A stretch of 64,000 nucleotides of DNA from Alistipes ihumii AP11 (GCF_025144665.1 NZ_CP102294.1:1488001-1552000); one strand, 5' to 3'. Shown: positions 26,668 through 36,778, numbered from the stretch's first letter. A program made the numbers and translations. The notes: a model not told the origin generated them from the sequence alone.

Positions 26668-27027
26668 TTACCCCTTCTCCGACAAGCGTGCGGTCAGCCA
26701 GTCAATCCTGTTTTTCTGCAATTCGATGATTTCGTCTTTGGCTTCGATCACGCGACGGGCCATTTCCAGCAGGTCGGCCGGAGCCTCTTCGGGTCCGTTC
26801 GGCCGTACGATTTCGCCCTCGCCCCGTATCAGCCATTCCAGAGAAACTTCCGGATATGTGGCGATAAATTTCGCCAAAGTATCCTCGGTAATCCCGGTCG
26901 GACTCTCCAAGGTCCCCCGGGATATACCGGTTTTACTGTAAAATTCTCGCTTGCTAATAGACAGATTTTCAATATAATATAAAATTCTATCCTTAACTGG
27001 CGAAATATTTCGTCGTTTTTCTTGCAT
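26668..27027 (-). CDS. Small helix-turn-helix regulator, CI-repressor-like
   Basis: The 119-residue protein has an N-terminal HTH, with residues VKDRILYYIENLSISKREFY then TGISRGTLES at about 11-40. It continues with LAKFIATYPEVSLEWLIRGE, a segment shared by many Bacteroidetes phage-type and XRE regulators. A C-terminal helix (about 85-118, AKDEIIELQKNRIDWLTARL) looks like a coiled coil for dimer formation. It is divergent from the large surface lipoprotein gene at 27264, so it may control that gene, itself or neither. There is no phage gene nearby. Confidence 0.7.
   Translation of the reverse strand: MQEKRRNISPVKDRILYYIENLSISKREFYSKTGISRGTLESPTGITEDTLAKFIATYPEVSLEWLIRGEGEIVRPNGPEEAPADLLEMARRVIEAKDEIIELQKNRIDWLTARLSEKG
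27001..27012. promoter_or_regulatory. 12-bp palindrome at the 5' end of the HTH gene
   Basis: CGAAATATTTCG is a perfect palindrome over codons about 6-9 of the HTH gene. ATTTCGCCA occurs again about 30 bp upstream. It could be an autoregulatory operator or chance in an AT-rich stretch. Confidence 0.35.
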
Positions 27028-27263
27028 AATGGCGAAATCCTTCGTATTATTGCAGTGCTTTTACATCCGTTTTTATTCGTCGGCGAAGCTGGACACGCAA
27101 AAATCCGGCCCTGTTCGCTCGTGGCTATAAATCGGATAAAGATATACATTTTCAATTAATTTTTACTCAACAATTTTTCATTCGCGAAAGGCCGAAATCA
27201 TGGAGGGGGAGAGACACACTCAGACACTATTTTGTTCAACTCAAACAATTTAACCAAAAGACT

Positions 27264-30200
27264 ATGAAGCGAATTTTTATCAACCGAGTTTTGGCGTTTC
27301 TCCTGATCGGGGCGACGCTGACTTACGCCGGCTGCAAGGACTACGACGACGACATCGGGAACGTGCAGACCGAACTGAGCGAGACGGCTGCCGCGCTGCA
27401 AGAGCAGCTGGGTGCCTTGCAGACGGCCCTGACCGGAGCTCAGAACGAGGCGGCTGCCGCGACACAGAAAGCCGCAGCAGCCAAGGAAGCCGCCGATGAG
27501 GCCGCCGAAACGGCTGCGGCAGCTCAGAAAGCCGTCGCCGATGCCAAGACGGAGGCCATTCGGGAGGCTATTTCTCAATGCCAGTCTCTGATTTCGGACA
27601 AGGCCGACCAAAGCGCGCTCGACGAGCTGGCCAGCCAGATCGAAGGTATCGAGAAAAACCTGTCGCAAACGCTGAAGGACTATGCCACGATCGACGACAT
27701 GCAGAAATTCGAGAAAGCGCTGGAAGTACAGCAGAAAGCGCTGGAGAAGTACGCCGACGAGCTCGGCGACAAGGCCTCCTCGGCCGATCTGACGGCGCTC
27801 GATCAGAAACTGTCGGGACTGATCGAAAACATCCGCAAGAGTGCGATCGACCAGGCAACCCTCGAAAAGGCCGTGAAGGACCTGAACGCCGAGATCATGA
27901 AAAAAGTGGGAGAACAGCTTTCCTCGCTCAGCGGCGTACTTTCGTCCCGGCTGACGAGCGTGACGCTGGTTCCCGGCCTCTATGTCGACGGAATCCCCAC
28001 GATCGAGTTCCTGTCCGTATCGTACAATGCCCTGACGATCAATCCGGACGGTAGCACGAAGAAAGCCGCGAAAGCCACGATCGTCTCCGACGAGTCGACA
28101 ACGGCCGATTATCGCCTGAATCCTACCGGAGTACAGAAGGAGGATATCGGAACGCCCTCGTTCGTTTCGACGACGGCCGTGACCCGAGCCGCCGAAACGG
28201 GAGAAAATACGCCTGTGAAAGTCGTCGGCCACGACATCGAAAACGGCATCCTGACCGTCAATGCGGCCAAGACCTCGACCGAGTCGCTGAAGCTCGACGG
28301 CAACAAGATCTATACCGTCGCGCTGAAAGTGCCCGTAGCGGACGACTGTCTGTTCGAGAACGAGACCGAGGCTTATGTCTACTCCGAATACGTCCGGCTC
28401 GAAGAGTCGACCGTAACGCCCGTTATCGCCGCGCAGTTCGATAATTCGCAGCAGATTACCGATTTCGATTGCGCTCACGGCGCGCATCATCATTTTTCGG
28501 ACTACGCTACGATCTACGGTGCGGCACAGGCCGAAAAAATCTCCAAGAGCATCAAGTACAACGAGCCGTTCGACCTGGCCGGCATGGTGACGGGTTGCTA
28601 CGACGACGGGGCGAACGCCAATGAAATGACCGCAGACAAACTCGAGGGCTACGGTCTGAAGTTCCGTTTCGAGCTGGCACCCGATGCTTACAAGCTGGGA
28701 CCCAACCAGACCGATCAGCAGCAATTCGCCCGCATCGACGGAACGACGATCACGTCACAGGTTCCGGGCGGCGAGGCCAACAACCGTGCGGCTATCGACA
28801 AGGAGCCCATCGTGCGGGTAACGCTGGTCGACACGACGAACGAGAATCAGATAGTCGACGTGGCCTACTTCAAAATCAAGTGGGTAGAAAATTCCGTCAG
28901 CCCCGACCCGATCGAACTGGGCGAGATCAAGACTTATGTCCAGAATCTGAGCTGCTCCGCCATCGAAAACGACTTCCTCTGGAAAGACATGACGCAGTAC
29001 GTCTATGCTAAGGTGAAGGAAGGCGGCATGTCGAAAGACGAATTCGAAGCTATCTACAAACTGAAAGTCAACGGCGAGGGTACCTTCGGCGAAGGCGACG
29101 GCGTAATTACCGAGCAGACTTCGGACGTATCCGAGGACGCCGTAGCCCTGAAATGGACGCTCGACGCCGAGGCGATCGGCAAGATCGTACCGGCCACGTC
29201 GAAAGAGTACAGCATCCTGATCACCTATACCGATCCGAAAGGCGTTGCGGGCGATGTGACCTTCTCGCTGAAGTGCACCGTCAACGTCACTCTGCCGTCG
29301 ATCAGCGGCTACTACGACCATTACTGGCTCACTCCGGGCAAGCTGGTCAACATCTATCCGGTTCAGTACAACCCGGATACGAACGTGATGCCGGCAGGAA
29401 CGACCTGCGTCTACAACTACGACCTGATGCAGCTCTTTACGCCGGGCGCGGATATCGTGAAAGACGTGCTTACGCCGTGCGGGAAATGGGATTTGCAGTT
29501 CGCCCTGACTCAACCCGTAACGGGATACGCTCCGAACCTCTCCGTCGAACCGGCCGGAGCGGCCGATGACGCGGGCTACTCGCTGCTCAAAGGCGGGGAA
29601 ACGGCCGCTGAGCTGACCTTCGCCGACGGAGTCGACAACTGGTATGCGCCGAGACATCCGGACGCGAACGCCGTCAGCTTCTCGATCGAGAAAAACGACG
29701 CGGGCAAGAACCTGATCGACAGCGATACGCCCAAGCAGGTTACGTTGAAAGTATGGGCCGACCTGAACGGATACAACAAGATGCAGGTGGCCGAATTCAA
29801 CGCGAACATCATCGCCCCGCTGACGATCAACGCCGAACTGGAAAACGCTTCGTTCCGGGATCACGTGATCGGAGGCTCGGAGATCGACTGCTCGAACGCT
29901 TTCACGATGACCGACTTTAACGGCTATATCGTAGCCGAAAGCGACATCGTCGACGCGGAGGAGAAAGAGAAGTACGCCGCTGCGCTCTGGAAATACTATG
30001 AAGTCGAAAGCGTGGTATGGGACACCGACAACGCCAAGATCGGCATGAAACGGGAGGGAGGCAGCATCAAGCCCGACGACCAGCTGACAGCCGAGCAAAG
30101 CATGCCGCTTGCCGATGTCTATGCCGGAGCCTCGATCACGGCCAAAGACTCCAAGCTCGTATTCACAAACAACAGCGCAGGAGCCGGCGTCGAAGAAGCC

Positions 30201-30287
30201 TGCAACGTCTTCATCCCCGCTACGGTGAAATACGGCTACGGCGAAACGACCAAGTGGGTCAAAGTACGTCTGGAACCGGGCAAATAA
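27264..30287 (+). CDS. Large coiled-coil surface lipoprotein, function unknown
   Basis: The 1007-residue protein has a lipoprotein signal (VLAFLLIGATLTYAGC, Cys at about 24). An acidic stretch, KDYDDDIGNVQ, follows, as in Bacteroidetes proteins annotated as PL29 N-terminal or DUF4988-like. Residues about 35-215 are Ala/Gln/Lys-rich heptads, a long coiled coil. The rest, about 225-1007, is predicted beta-rich with many Thr/Asp/Val and only a few Cys. No enzyme motif was found. Its own terminator and long leader fit a well-expressed monocistronic surface gene. A structural surface layer or adhesin role is inference only. Confidence 0.75.
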   Translation: MKRIFINRVLAFLLIGATLTYAGCKDYDDDIGNVQTELSETAAALQEQLGALQTALTGAQNEAAAATQKAAAAKEAADEAAETAAAAQKAVADAKTEAIREAISQCQSLISDKADQSALDELASQIEGIEKNLSQTLKDYATIDDMQKFEKALEVQQKALEKYADELGDKASSADLTALDQKLSGLIENIRKSAIDQATLEKAVKDLNAEIMKKVGEQLSSLSGVLSSRLTSVTLVPGLYVDGIPTIEFLSVSYNALTINPDGSTKKAAKATIVSDESTTADYRLNPTGVQKEDIGTPSFVSTTAVTRAAETGENTPVKVVGHDIENGILTVNAAKTSTESLKLDGNKIYTVALKVPVADDCLFENETEAYVYSEYVRLEESTVTPVIAAQFDNSQQITDFDCAHGAHHHFSDYATIYGAAQAEKISKSIKYNEPFDLAGMVTGCYDDGANANEMTADKLEGYGLKFRFELAPDAYKLGPNQTDQQQFARIDGTTITSQVPGGEANNRAAIDKEPIVRVTLVDTTNENQIVDVAYFKIKWVENSVSPDPIELGEIKTYVQNLSCSAIENDFLWKDMTQYVYAKVKEGGMSKDEFEAIYKLKVNGEGTFGEGDGVITEQTSDVSEDAVALKWTLDAEAIGKIVPATSKEYSILITYTDPKGVAGDVTFSLKCTVNVTLPSISGYYDHYWLTPGKLVNIYPVQYNPDTNVMPAGTTCVYNYDLMQLFTPGADIVKDVLTPCGKWDLQFALTQPVTGYAPNLSVEPAGAADDAGYSLLKGGETAAELTFADGVDNWYAPRHPDANAVSFSIEKNDAGKNLIDSDTPKQVTLKVWADLNGYNKMQVAEFNANIIAPLTINAELENASFRDHVIGGSEIDCSNAFTMTDFNGYIVAESDIVDAEEKEKYAAALWKYYEVESVVWDTDNAKIGMKREGGSIKPDDQLTAEQSMPLADVYAGASITAKDSKLVFTNNSAGAGVEEACNVFIPATVKYGYGETTKWVKVRLEPGK

Positions 30288-30309
30288 CCGCCACCTGATT
30301 CTGTTTACG

Positions 30310-30343
30310 AAAGAGCGCCTCGAAGATTCGAGGCGCTCTTTTT
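30310..30343 (+). terminator. Terminator of the surface lipoprotein gene
   Basis: AAAGAGCGCCTCGAA and its complement form a perfect stem with a 4-nt loop, followed by TTTTT, 22 bp after the stop codon. Confidence 0.92.
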
Positions 30344-30806
30344 CTATTCCGACGACAACCGGCGTTCCCCGCGCCTCACGGAACCGACCGGCTCCGTCGG
30401 GCGATTCGTTTCGTCCGAATACAGCGGTATGTCCGACGGGCGCACTCGTTCCGATCTCCTCCATCAAAGCATGCCCCGGGCAGGAAAGAACCGTCGCCCC
30501 GCCTAAAAAGCATCCGATCCGATCCACTCCGCAACCGGCCCGAGACGGGTATCGCGATAAAAACGGAACAAACACCCGAAAACGCCCCCGCAAGCGAAAA
30601 AGCATCCGGGTTCCCTCCCTCTTGTCCGATTCCGCAAACCGACCCGCCGAGAATCATCCCGGCGAGGCAGACCGGAAACGGCTCTATCCGTGACCGGAAA
30701 AGCGAGAACCGAGTTCTTGCCGTCCCGCCGAAGCGTAAAAACACTTGACGGAGCGATGCGACCAGCTTATGATCGCACCGGAATCCGTGCAACCAGCTCC
30801 GGCAAA
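30344..30806. other. Intergenic region between convergent genes, nothing seen
   Basis: 463 bp with no supportable gene. Long frames on the minus strand are read-through of the antisense of neighbouring genes and show no family. Confidence 0.3.
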
Positions 30807-32039
30807 CTACTTTTTCTCCGGAACCCAGCAGTTCAGATGATTGCCGGGCGTCACGACGACGAACTTGTAGAAACCGTTCGGATCGTCGCCCGTATCGAAC
30901 ACGAAGCGCCGCTCTCCCGCTTTCACGCGGCCGGCTTTCGTCCACTGGTCGCACTGTCCGTTTTTGAAATCGTTGGTCCTCGAAACGTAAACGGTAGCCG
31001 GCGCCCGGTCGTCGAGACTTTCCCACGTCAGCTCGATCGTCCGGTTGCCGCGCACGGCCTCGAGAGCGCAGATATCGGCTTCCCCGATGAAAGGCGCTCC
31101 GTCCTGTTCCCACAACACCTCCTGAGGCACGTCGAAATCCAAAAAGCGAGCGAGCGACGGAGCGATGTCGACGATCGACAGCCATGGTTCGGCGAAGCGG
31201 GCATTTCCCCGAACGTTCGTCGCGATCCACGAGGTCCGCTCGCGCGCGGACTGTCCGCCGTGATGATGACCGTCGTCGCCCCGGCCGTGGTCGGTCGTCA
31301 CGACGACCATCCACTCCTCGTCGAAATATTTCTCGCGGTATTCGACCGCTTCCCAAATGCGTTCGATCTGACGGTCGGCCTTCATCACGTACTCGTCGAA
31401 ATAATCGCCGTTGCCGTAGATATGCCCGGCATCGTCGGTATACCACAGATAGACCCAGCTCAGGTCCGGCGCCTGCTCGCGGATACCGGCCGCCGCAGCC
31501 CTCGACACCGTATCGTCGATGCGATAGACTTGCAGATCGTCCTTCTCCTTGGGATAGTTCTTCTGGTCGAGATCGAAACCGTCGACGACATAGTCGATCC
31601 TCAGGTCTCCCGTCTCGGGCAACCCTTCGCCGAGCAACACGGTGCGGTTGTCGGTCCAGCTCGAATAGAGAGCCGTCGTCACGTCCCGCTTCTGCTCCTT
31701 GGCGATCCGGAAAATCGACCAGTAGCTGTAATCGGGCTTCGGAGAATTGTCCCATACGTTGTGTTTGTTGGCCCATGCGGAGGTCAGGATGCAGTTGTAC
31801 CCGACAGCCGAAATGGTCGGCGTTTCGCAGTACGTGCCGGCGATCCCGCCGCAGTAGGCCCTCGAATAGCCGCCCTCGGCCGCGATCCGGCCGATTGCAG
31901 GCGGTTTCAGCCGCTCGATCATATCGGCCGGAACACCGTCCACGATGATAAATACCGCCTTTTTCGCCTTCGCCCCGTATCCGCCCCAAGGGAGCAGCAG
32001 CAGGATCGACAGAATGATCAGGATGTGTTTGCGATTCAT
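30807..32039 (-). CDS. Secreted alkaline phosphatase-superfamily phosphodiesterase
   Basis: The 410-residue protein starts with a signal peptide (HILIILSILLLLPWGGYGA). The alkaline-phosphatase superfamily metal and nucleophile motifs are seen: FIIVDGVPADMIE with the first Asp (about 31), CETPTISAVGYNCILTSAWA with the likely Thr nucleophile, WYTDDAGHIYG, and TTDHGRGDDGHHHGGQ. It resembles nucleotide pyrophosphatase / phosphodiesterase-type enzymes. It diverges from the TonB receptor gene 235 bp away and may supply its ligand. The start at MNRKHIL is preferred, because the 8-residue longer form (MNDLNEES) precedes no better signal. Confidence 0.82.
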   Translation of the reverse strand: MNRKHILIILSILLLLPWGGYGAKAKKAVFIIVDGVPADMIERLKPPAIGRIAAEGGYSRAYCGGIAGTYCETPTISAVGYNCILTSAWANKHNVWDNSPKPDYSYWSIFRIAKEQKRDVTTALYSSWTDNRTVLLGEGLPETGDLRIDYVVDGFDLDQKNYPKEKDDLQVYRIDDTVSRAAAAGIREQAPDLSWVYLWYTDDAGHIYGNGDYFDEYVMKADRQIERIWEAVEYREKYFDEEWMVVVTTDHGRGDDGHHHGGQSARERTSWIATNVRGNARFAEPWLSIVDIAPSLARFLDFDVPQEVLWEQDGAPFIGEADICALEAVRGNRTIELTWESLDDRAPATVYVSRTNDFKNGQCDQWTKAGRVKAGERRFVFDTGDDPNGFYKFVVVTPGNHLNCWVPEKK

Positions 32040-32233
32040 GCTTTCCTCGTTTAAATCGTTCAATGGAAGCCCAAATTAACGATTTTTTTCGGATTCATCC
32101 TTTGCTTCGCAGGAAAAACCGAGCACGCGCCGGTCTTTTCCCTCTTAACATTCTTTTTACGTGAAGCCCGGTTCGTAACTTAAACTTCACGGTTTGGTCT
32201 CGGTACGTTAACCAGCCGTACCGCAGGGACCGG

Positions 32234-32241
32234 TAACTTTG
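32234..32241 (+). promoter_or_regulatory. -7 box of the TonB receptor gene
   Basis: TAACTTTG is 33 bp before the ATG at 32275 and fits TAnnTTTG. The -33 position reads GTTA, so the promoter is imperfect and may need an activator. Confidence 0.5.
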
Positions 32242-32274
32242 CGGCATCGAAAACCAATACGCCTCTATCAACTC

Positions 32275-35112
32275 ATGACCCGACTGACATCGTTCTTTTT
32301 CATGCTGAGCATGCTTTCCTTTCCGGCACGGGCCGACGCCCAAGCCGCTTCGGCCGTCGTGCACGGCACCGTTGTCGATGTATCGAGCGCCCCGATCGTC
32401 GGAGCGACGGTCGCCATCGAAGGAACGACGCTCGGAGCGATCACCGACTCCGAAGGCAAATTTCTGATTCTCGGCGCCGAACCCGGAACGGCCGTTGTCA
32501 CGGTGTCGTTCATCGGCTACAAACGATTCCGCAGCGAACCGCTCGAACTGCGCAGGGACGAATCTTGCGAGTTGAGCGTAACGCTCGAGCCCGAATCGTC
32601 GCAGCTCGACGGAGCCGTGGTCGTCGCGACGCGCAAGGTCGACAGCGACGCGGGACTGATCGCGCAGATGCGATCGGCCCGCTACGTCGCCAGCGGCATA
32701 TCGGCCCAGACGATCGCCCGCACTCAGGACAAGGACGCTTCGGAAGTAATCCGCCGCGTCCCGGGCATTTCGGTCATCGACGACAAGTTCGTCATCGTCC
32801 GCGGACTGGCCCAACGCTACAACAACGTATGGATCAACGGGGCGGCCGTGCCGAGCTCCGAAGCCGACACGCGCGCGTTCTCGTTCGACGTCCTGCCCAG
32901 TTCGCAGATCGACAACCTGCTAATCGTCAAGTCGCCCGCACCGGAACTGCCGGCCGACTTCTCGGGCGGTTTCATCCGAATCCGTACGAAAGTCGTACCC
33001 GAGGAAAACTCGCTGACGATCAGCTACGGCACAGGATTCAACAGCGTCACGCACTCGAACGATTTCCGCTATGCCCCGGGCAGCGCAACCGACTGGCTCG
33101 GCTTCGACAACGGCATGCGCTCGCTGAAAAACGTTCCGCATCGCGTGGACAACGACGACGTCACGACGGTCGACCGCGTGACCCGCACCGGCTTCAACAA
33201 CGACTGGAGAGTGCTGAGCCGCCGCCCGACAATCGACCAGAAACTGAACATAGCGCTGAACCGTCGCTTCGTGACCGCCCGCCGCGACGCGGTCGGGCTG
33301 GTCGCGGCATTGAACTACTCGAACACGAACAAAAGCCTGCTGCGCATGGAAAACTCGCAGTTCGGCATCTACAACTACACCGAAGACGAACCTCTGTACA
33401 ACTTCAAATACACCGACAACCAATACACGAACGACGTGAAGCTCGGCGCTATGCTGAATCTCTCTTACGTTCCGGCAGCCGACAAGCGCTCGTGCGTAAG
33501 CCGTTACGAATTCCGCAACATATTCAACCAATTGGGACGCAACCGTTTCACCGACCGCGAAGGATGGCGCAACGTCAGCGGATATTACGAGCAGCAGCAG
33601 GACGAATACTTGTACGTGAGCCGTAGCGCCTACACGGGCCAGTTCGCAGGCAGTCACGACTGGATCCGCAGCGGCGCGAAGTTCGACTGGAACGCAGCCT
33701 ACTCCTACTCGAACCGCCGCCAGCCCGACCGCCGGATCGTCGAGCGCGAGAAAAATCCCGAAAACGGCATTTACGAATACTCGATCGATCAGGGCAGCGT
33801 ATCGCGCTACTTTACCTCGCTCGACGAGCACGTCGTTTCGGCCGGAGCGAACCTGAGCCTGCCGCTCTTTCCCGACGGGATGCTCCGCCCCGAGTTACGC
33901 ACCGGACTATACGGCGAATACAAAACGCGCCGCTACGCTACCCGCAACTTCCTCTACAAGTGGAATGCCTATCAGAACAAGCTGCCCGCCGGTTTCGGCT
34001 CGCTGCCCGCCGAGCAGATCTTCGCACCGGAAAATCTGGGCGCACCCGACAAGCTGCACGTTCAGGACGAAACGCACAACACGGACGACTACTCGGCCCA
34101 CAGCGACGTGCTGGCCGCCTACGCGGCGCTGAACATGTCGCTCGGGCGCTTCAACGTCTACGCCGGCGTCCGTTTCGAAAGCTACCGCTCTTCGCTCGAA
34201 AGCTATCCGTCGGAAACCAATTTCCGGACCCGGACGAACACCTACCGATACAACAACGCGCTGCCGTCGCTCAACGCCACGTATAACCTGACGCCCCGGA
34301 TGCTCGTCCGGCTGGCATACGGCATGAGCGTCAACCGGCAGGAGTTCCGCGAGCTGTCGCCGTCGACTTACTACGATTTCGACATGTTCAGCACGATTAC
34401 CGGCAATCCGGACCTCCGGCAGGCCGTCGTGCAGAACGTCGACCTGCGCTACGAACTCTATCCGGCCGCCGGCGAAACGATTTCGGTCGCCGTCTTCTAC
34501 AAGCATTTCAAGAATCCGATCGAATGGAACTATGTCGATGCCGGCGGCTCCTACCAGTTTTCGTTCGAGAACGCCCGCTCGGCCCGCAACTACGGCGTCG
34601 AGATCGATCTCAGGAAAAGCCTTGCGTTCATCGGCATGAACAATTTCATGCTGACGTTGAACGCCGCATGGATCGAAAGCAAGGTTCTGTTCGGCGAGCA
34701 AAGCCGCGAACACGACCGGCCGATGCAGGGACAGTCGCCCTATCTGGTCAACGCCGGACTGTTTTACCAGAACGGCCGGATCGGCTTCGCGGCCGGCATT
34801 CTCTACAACCGCATCGGCAAACGAATCGTCGGCATCGGCCGGGTCAGCACGAGCGGAGGCGACACGTTCAACAGCAATATCCCGGACATGTACGAGATGC
34901 CGCGCAACTCGCTCGATCTGACGGTCGGCCAACGCCTCTGCAAATGGCTCGAAGCGAAGGCCGCCGCGCGCGACCTGCTCGGCGACGCGGTCCGCTTCAT
35001 GCAGTTTCCGCGCTTCAGGGACTCGGAGGGCGTCGTGCACGAACGCTCCCAAACAACCAAGCGCTATTATCCGGGCCGCAGCTTCTCGCTGTCGCTGACG
35101 GCCACGTTCTGA
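32275..35112 (+). CDS. TonB-dependent outer-membrane receptor with CarboxypepD_reg-like domain
   Basis: The 945-residue protein has a signal peptide (MTRLTSFFFMLSMLSFPARA). A carboxypeptidase-regulatory-like domain (VHGTVVDVSSAPIVGATVAI; about 28-105) follows. The plug contains SEVIRRVPGISVIDDKFVIV and RGLAQRYNNVWING. The C-terminal barrel ends in Phe (SLSLTATF), the usual outer-membrane signal. A TTG start 36 bp upstream is rejected because it lies inside the -7 box at 32234. There is no SusD partner; the next gene is a lipoprotein instead. The substrate is unknown. Confidence 0.9.
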   Translation: MTRLTSFFFMLSMLSFPARADAQAASAVVHGTVVDVSSAPIVGATVAIEGTTLGAITDSEGKFLILGAEPGTAVVTVSFIGYKRFRSEPLELRRDESCELSVTLEPESSQLDGAVVVATRKVDSDAGLIAQMRSARYVASGISAQTIARTQDKDASEVIRRVPGISVIDDKFVIVRGLAQRYNNVWINGAAVPSSEADTRAFSFDVLPSSQIDNLLIVKSPAPELPADFSGGFIRIRTKVVPEENSLTISYGTGFNSVTHSNDFRYAPGSATDWLGFDNGMRSLKNVPHRVDNDDVTTVDRVTRTGFNNDWRVLSRRPTIDQKLNIALNRRFVTARRDAVGLVAALNYSNTNKSLLRMENSQFGIYNYTEDEPLYNFKYTDNQYTNDVKLGAMLNLSYVPAADKRSCVSRYEFRNIFNQLGRNRFTDREGWRNVSGYYEQQQDEYLYVSRSAYTGQFAGSHDWIRSGAKFDWNAAYSYSNRRQPDRRIVEREKNPENGIYEYSIDQGSVSRYFTSLDEHVVSAGANLSLPLFPDGMLRPELRTGLYGEYKTRRYATRNFLYKWNAYQNKLPAGFGSLPAEQIFAPENLGAPDKLHVQDETHNTDDYSAHSDVLAAYAALNMSLGRFNVYAGVRFESYRSSLESYPSETNFRTRTNTYRYNNALPSLNATYNLTPRMLVRLAYGMSVNRQEFRELSPSTYYDFDMFSTITGNPDLRQAVVQNVDLRYELYPAAGETISVAVFYKHFKNPIEWNYVDAGGSYQFSFENARSARNYGVEIDLRKSLAFIGMNNFMLTLNAAWIESKVLFGEQSREHDRPMQGQSPYLVNAGLFYQNGRIGFAAGILYNRIGKRIVGIGRVSTSGGDTFNSNIPDMYEMPRNSLDLTVGQRLCKWLEAKAAARDLLGDAVRFMQFPRFRDSEGVVHERSQTTKRYYPGRSFSLSLTATF

Positions 35113-35186
35113 CCCTCGCGGCATACGAAAAACGAGTAAATCTCACGTCTTCGGAAACACCATTCATTCCTTAAACTATCTACACG

Positions 35187-36746
35187 ATGAAAAAACAGAT
35201 GATTCTGGCCATGATGGCCTCGGTCGCCATACTGGCGGCCTGTTCGGACGATGACAACGGCAGCGGAAATCCCGGTCCCGGTCCGGCCCCCTCGGGCGTC
35301 TACGAAACGGGGCTCGTATTCGGCGAAAAGGAAGGATCGGACTCGGTTTACTACATAGGCAACGGCGACAAGCACTTTCCCGCACCGAAAGGCGACTACG
35401 TGCTGAACGCCTCGCGCAAGTACAAACTGCGCGGCTGGGTTTACATCGAGGACGGATCGACGATCACGATTCCGGCCGGTACCGTCATCCGGGGCGACAA
35501 GCAGACTCAGGCAGCGCTGATTATCGAGCGGGGCGGCCAGATCTTCGCCCGGGGGACCGCTTCCAAGCCGATCGTCTTCACGTCGGAAGAGGCTCCCGGC
35601 AACCGTCGGCCGGGCGACTGGGGCGGACTGATCCTCTGCGGCCGCGCCAGCAACAATAAGGGCGAGCAGCAGATCGAGGGCGGTCCCCGCTCGTATCACG
35701 GCGGAGGCAGCAACCCGGTCGACACCGACAACTCGGGCGTGCTGAGCTACGTGCGCGTCGAGTTCGCCGGCTTCCCGTTCCAAACCGACAAGGAGATCAA
35801 CGGCATCACGTTCGGCTCGGTCGGCAGCGGAACGACGGTCGACCACCTGCAAGTATCCTACTCGAACGACGACTCGTTCGAATGGTTCGGCGGCTCGGTC
35901 GGTTGCAAATACCTGGTAGCTTATCACGGTTGGGACGACGATTTCGACACCGACAACGGCTTCTCGGGCAACTTGCAGTTTTTGCTCGGCGTGCGCGATC
36001 CGCGCATCGCGGATAAATCGCTGTCGAACGGCTTCGAGTCGGACAACAACTCCGACGGTTCGGACGAGGAGCCTTACACGACGGCCCGTTTCTGCAACGT
36101 GACGCTGATCGGCCCGATGGGTCAGGACGCCGCATTCTATAACCAGTCGGCTTCGACCGAAAATCCCGGAGCCTACATCAACGCGGGCGAAATGTTCCCG
36201 AACAACGGCTCGGGCCTCGGCCAGTTTCAGGCAGGCGTGCAAATCCGGCGCAACTCGCGCATCAGTCTATACAATTCGATCGTAACGGGATGGCCCGTCG
36301 CGCTGATGATCGAAAAGGACAAGGGCGATTCGCCCGCGGCGGCCACAGCAGGCCTGTTCGAAATCAGTAACGTCCACTTCTCGGGGTACGACAAAGCACT
36401 CGAATCGTTCGACAACACGGCAATCGATCCGGTCGTCGGGATTCTTTCGTCCGACCAAAACAAGACATGGTTCAAGGGGAACGGCTTCACGGACGGCATC
36501 TTGCTCCGGGAAAGCTATGCCAACAAGTTCTACGACGCGATCGACGGCGTGGGACTGGCGCAACCCGTCAGCACGCGCTCGGGCTTCGATCCCCGGCCAG
36601 GCGCCGGCAGCGCTGCCGTGAACGCTTCGTACACGGTTCCTTCAGGCTTCGACGCCTCGGGCAACGGTTTCGCCGGCGCTTTCGGAACCGGAGAGAACTG
36701 GATGGACGGATGGACCAACTTCGATCCGCAGAACACGGTATACTGA
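35187..36746 (+). CDS. Beta-helix-like lipoprotein downstream of the TonB receptor
   Basis: The 519-residue lipoprotein has the signal MKKQMILAMMASVAILAAC, then an acidic Gly/Pro spacer. The body has repeats of right-handed beta-helix character: GWVYIEDGSTITIPAGTVIR, GGQIFARGTASKPIVFTSEE, GDWGGLILCG, and SNDDSFEWFGGSVGCKYLVA. No catalytic motif was recognised. It lies 74 bp after the TonB receptor gene on the same strand, so it is probably its surface-exposed partner, like a SusD replacement. This pairing is inference from position. Confidence 0.72.
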   Translation: MKKQMILAMMASVAILAACSDDDNGSGNPGPGPAPSGVYETGLVFGEKEGSDSVYYIGNGDKHFPAPKGDYVLNASRKYKLRGWVYIEDGSTITIPAGTVIRGDKQTQAALIIERGGQIFARGTASKPIVFTSEEAPGNRRPGDWGGLILCGRASNNKGEQQIEGGPRSYHGGGSNPVDTDNSGVLSYVRVEFAGFPFQTDKEINGITFGSVGSGTTVDHLQVSYSNDDSFEWFGGSVGCKYLVAYHGWDDDFDTDNGFSGNLQFLLGVRDPRIADKSLSNGFESDNNSDGSDEEPYTTARFCNVTLIGPMGQDAAFYNQSASTENPGAYINAGEMFPNNGSGLGQFQAGVQIRRNSRISLYNSIVTGWPVALMIEKDKGDSPAAATAGLFEISNVHFSGYDKALESFDNTAIDPVVGILSSDQNKTWFKGNGFTDGILLRESYANKFYDAIDGVGLAQPVSTRSGFDPRPGAGSAAVNASYTVPSGFDASGNGFAGAFGTGENWMDGWTNFDPQNTVY

Positions 36747-36778
36747 TCGCACCGTCGGCCGCTCGAAGGCCGCTCATA

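Noticed and set aside
26668-27027. Prophage region around the CI-like regulator
   Set aside because: No integrase, structural or lysis genes and no attachment repeats are nearby; the Xer recombinase at 12.6 kb is a housekeeping type.
27198-28724. 508-codon minus-strand frame opposite the coiled-coil lipoprotein
   Set aside because: The plus-strand protein has a lipoprotein signal and a terminator; the minus frame is its mirror.
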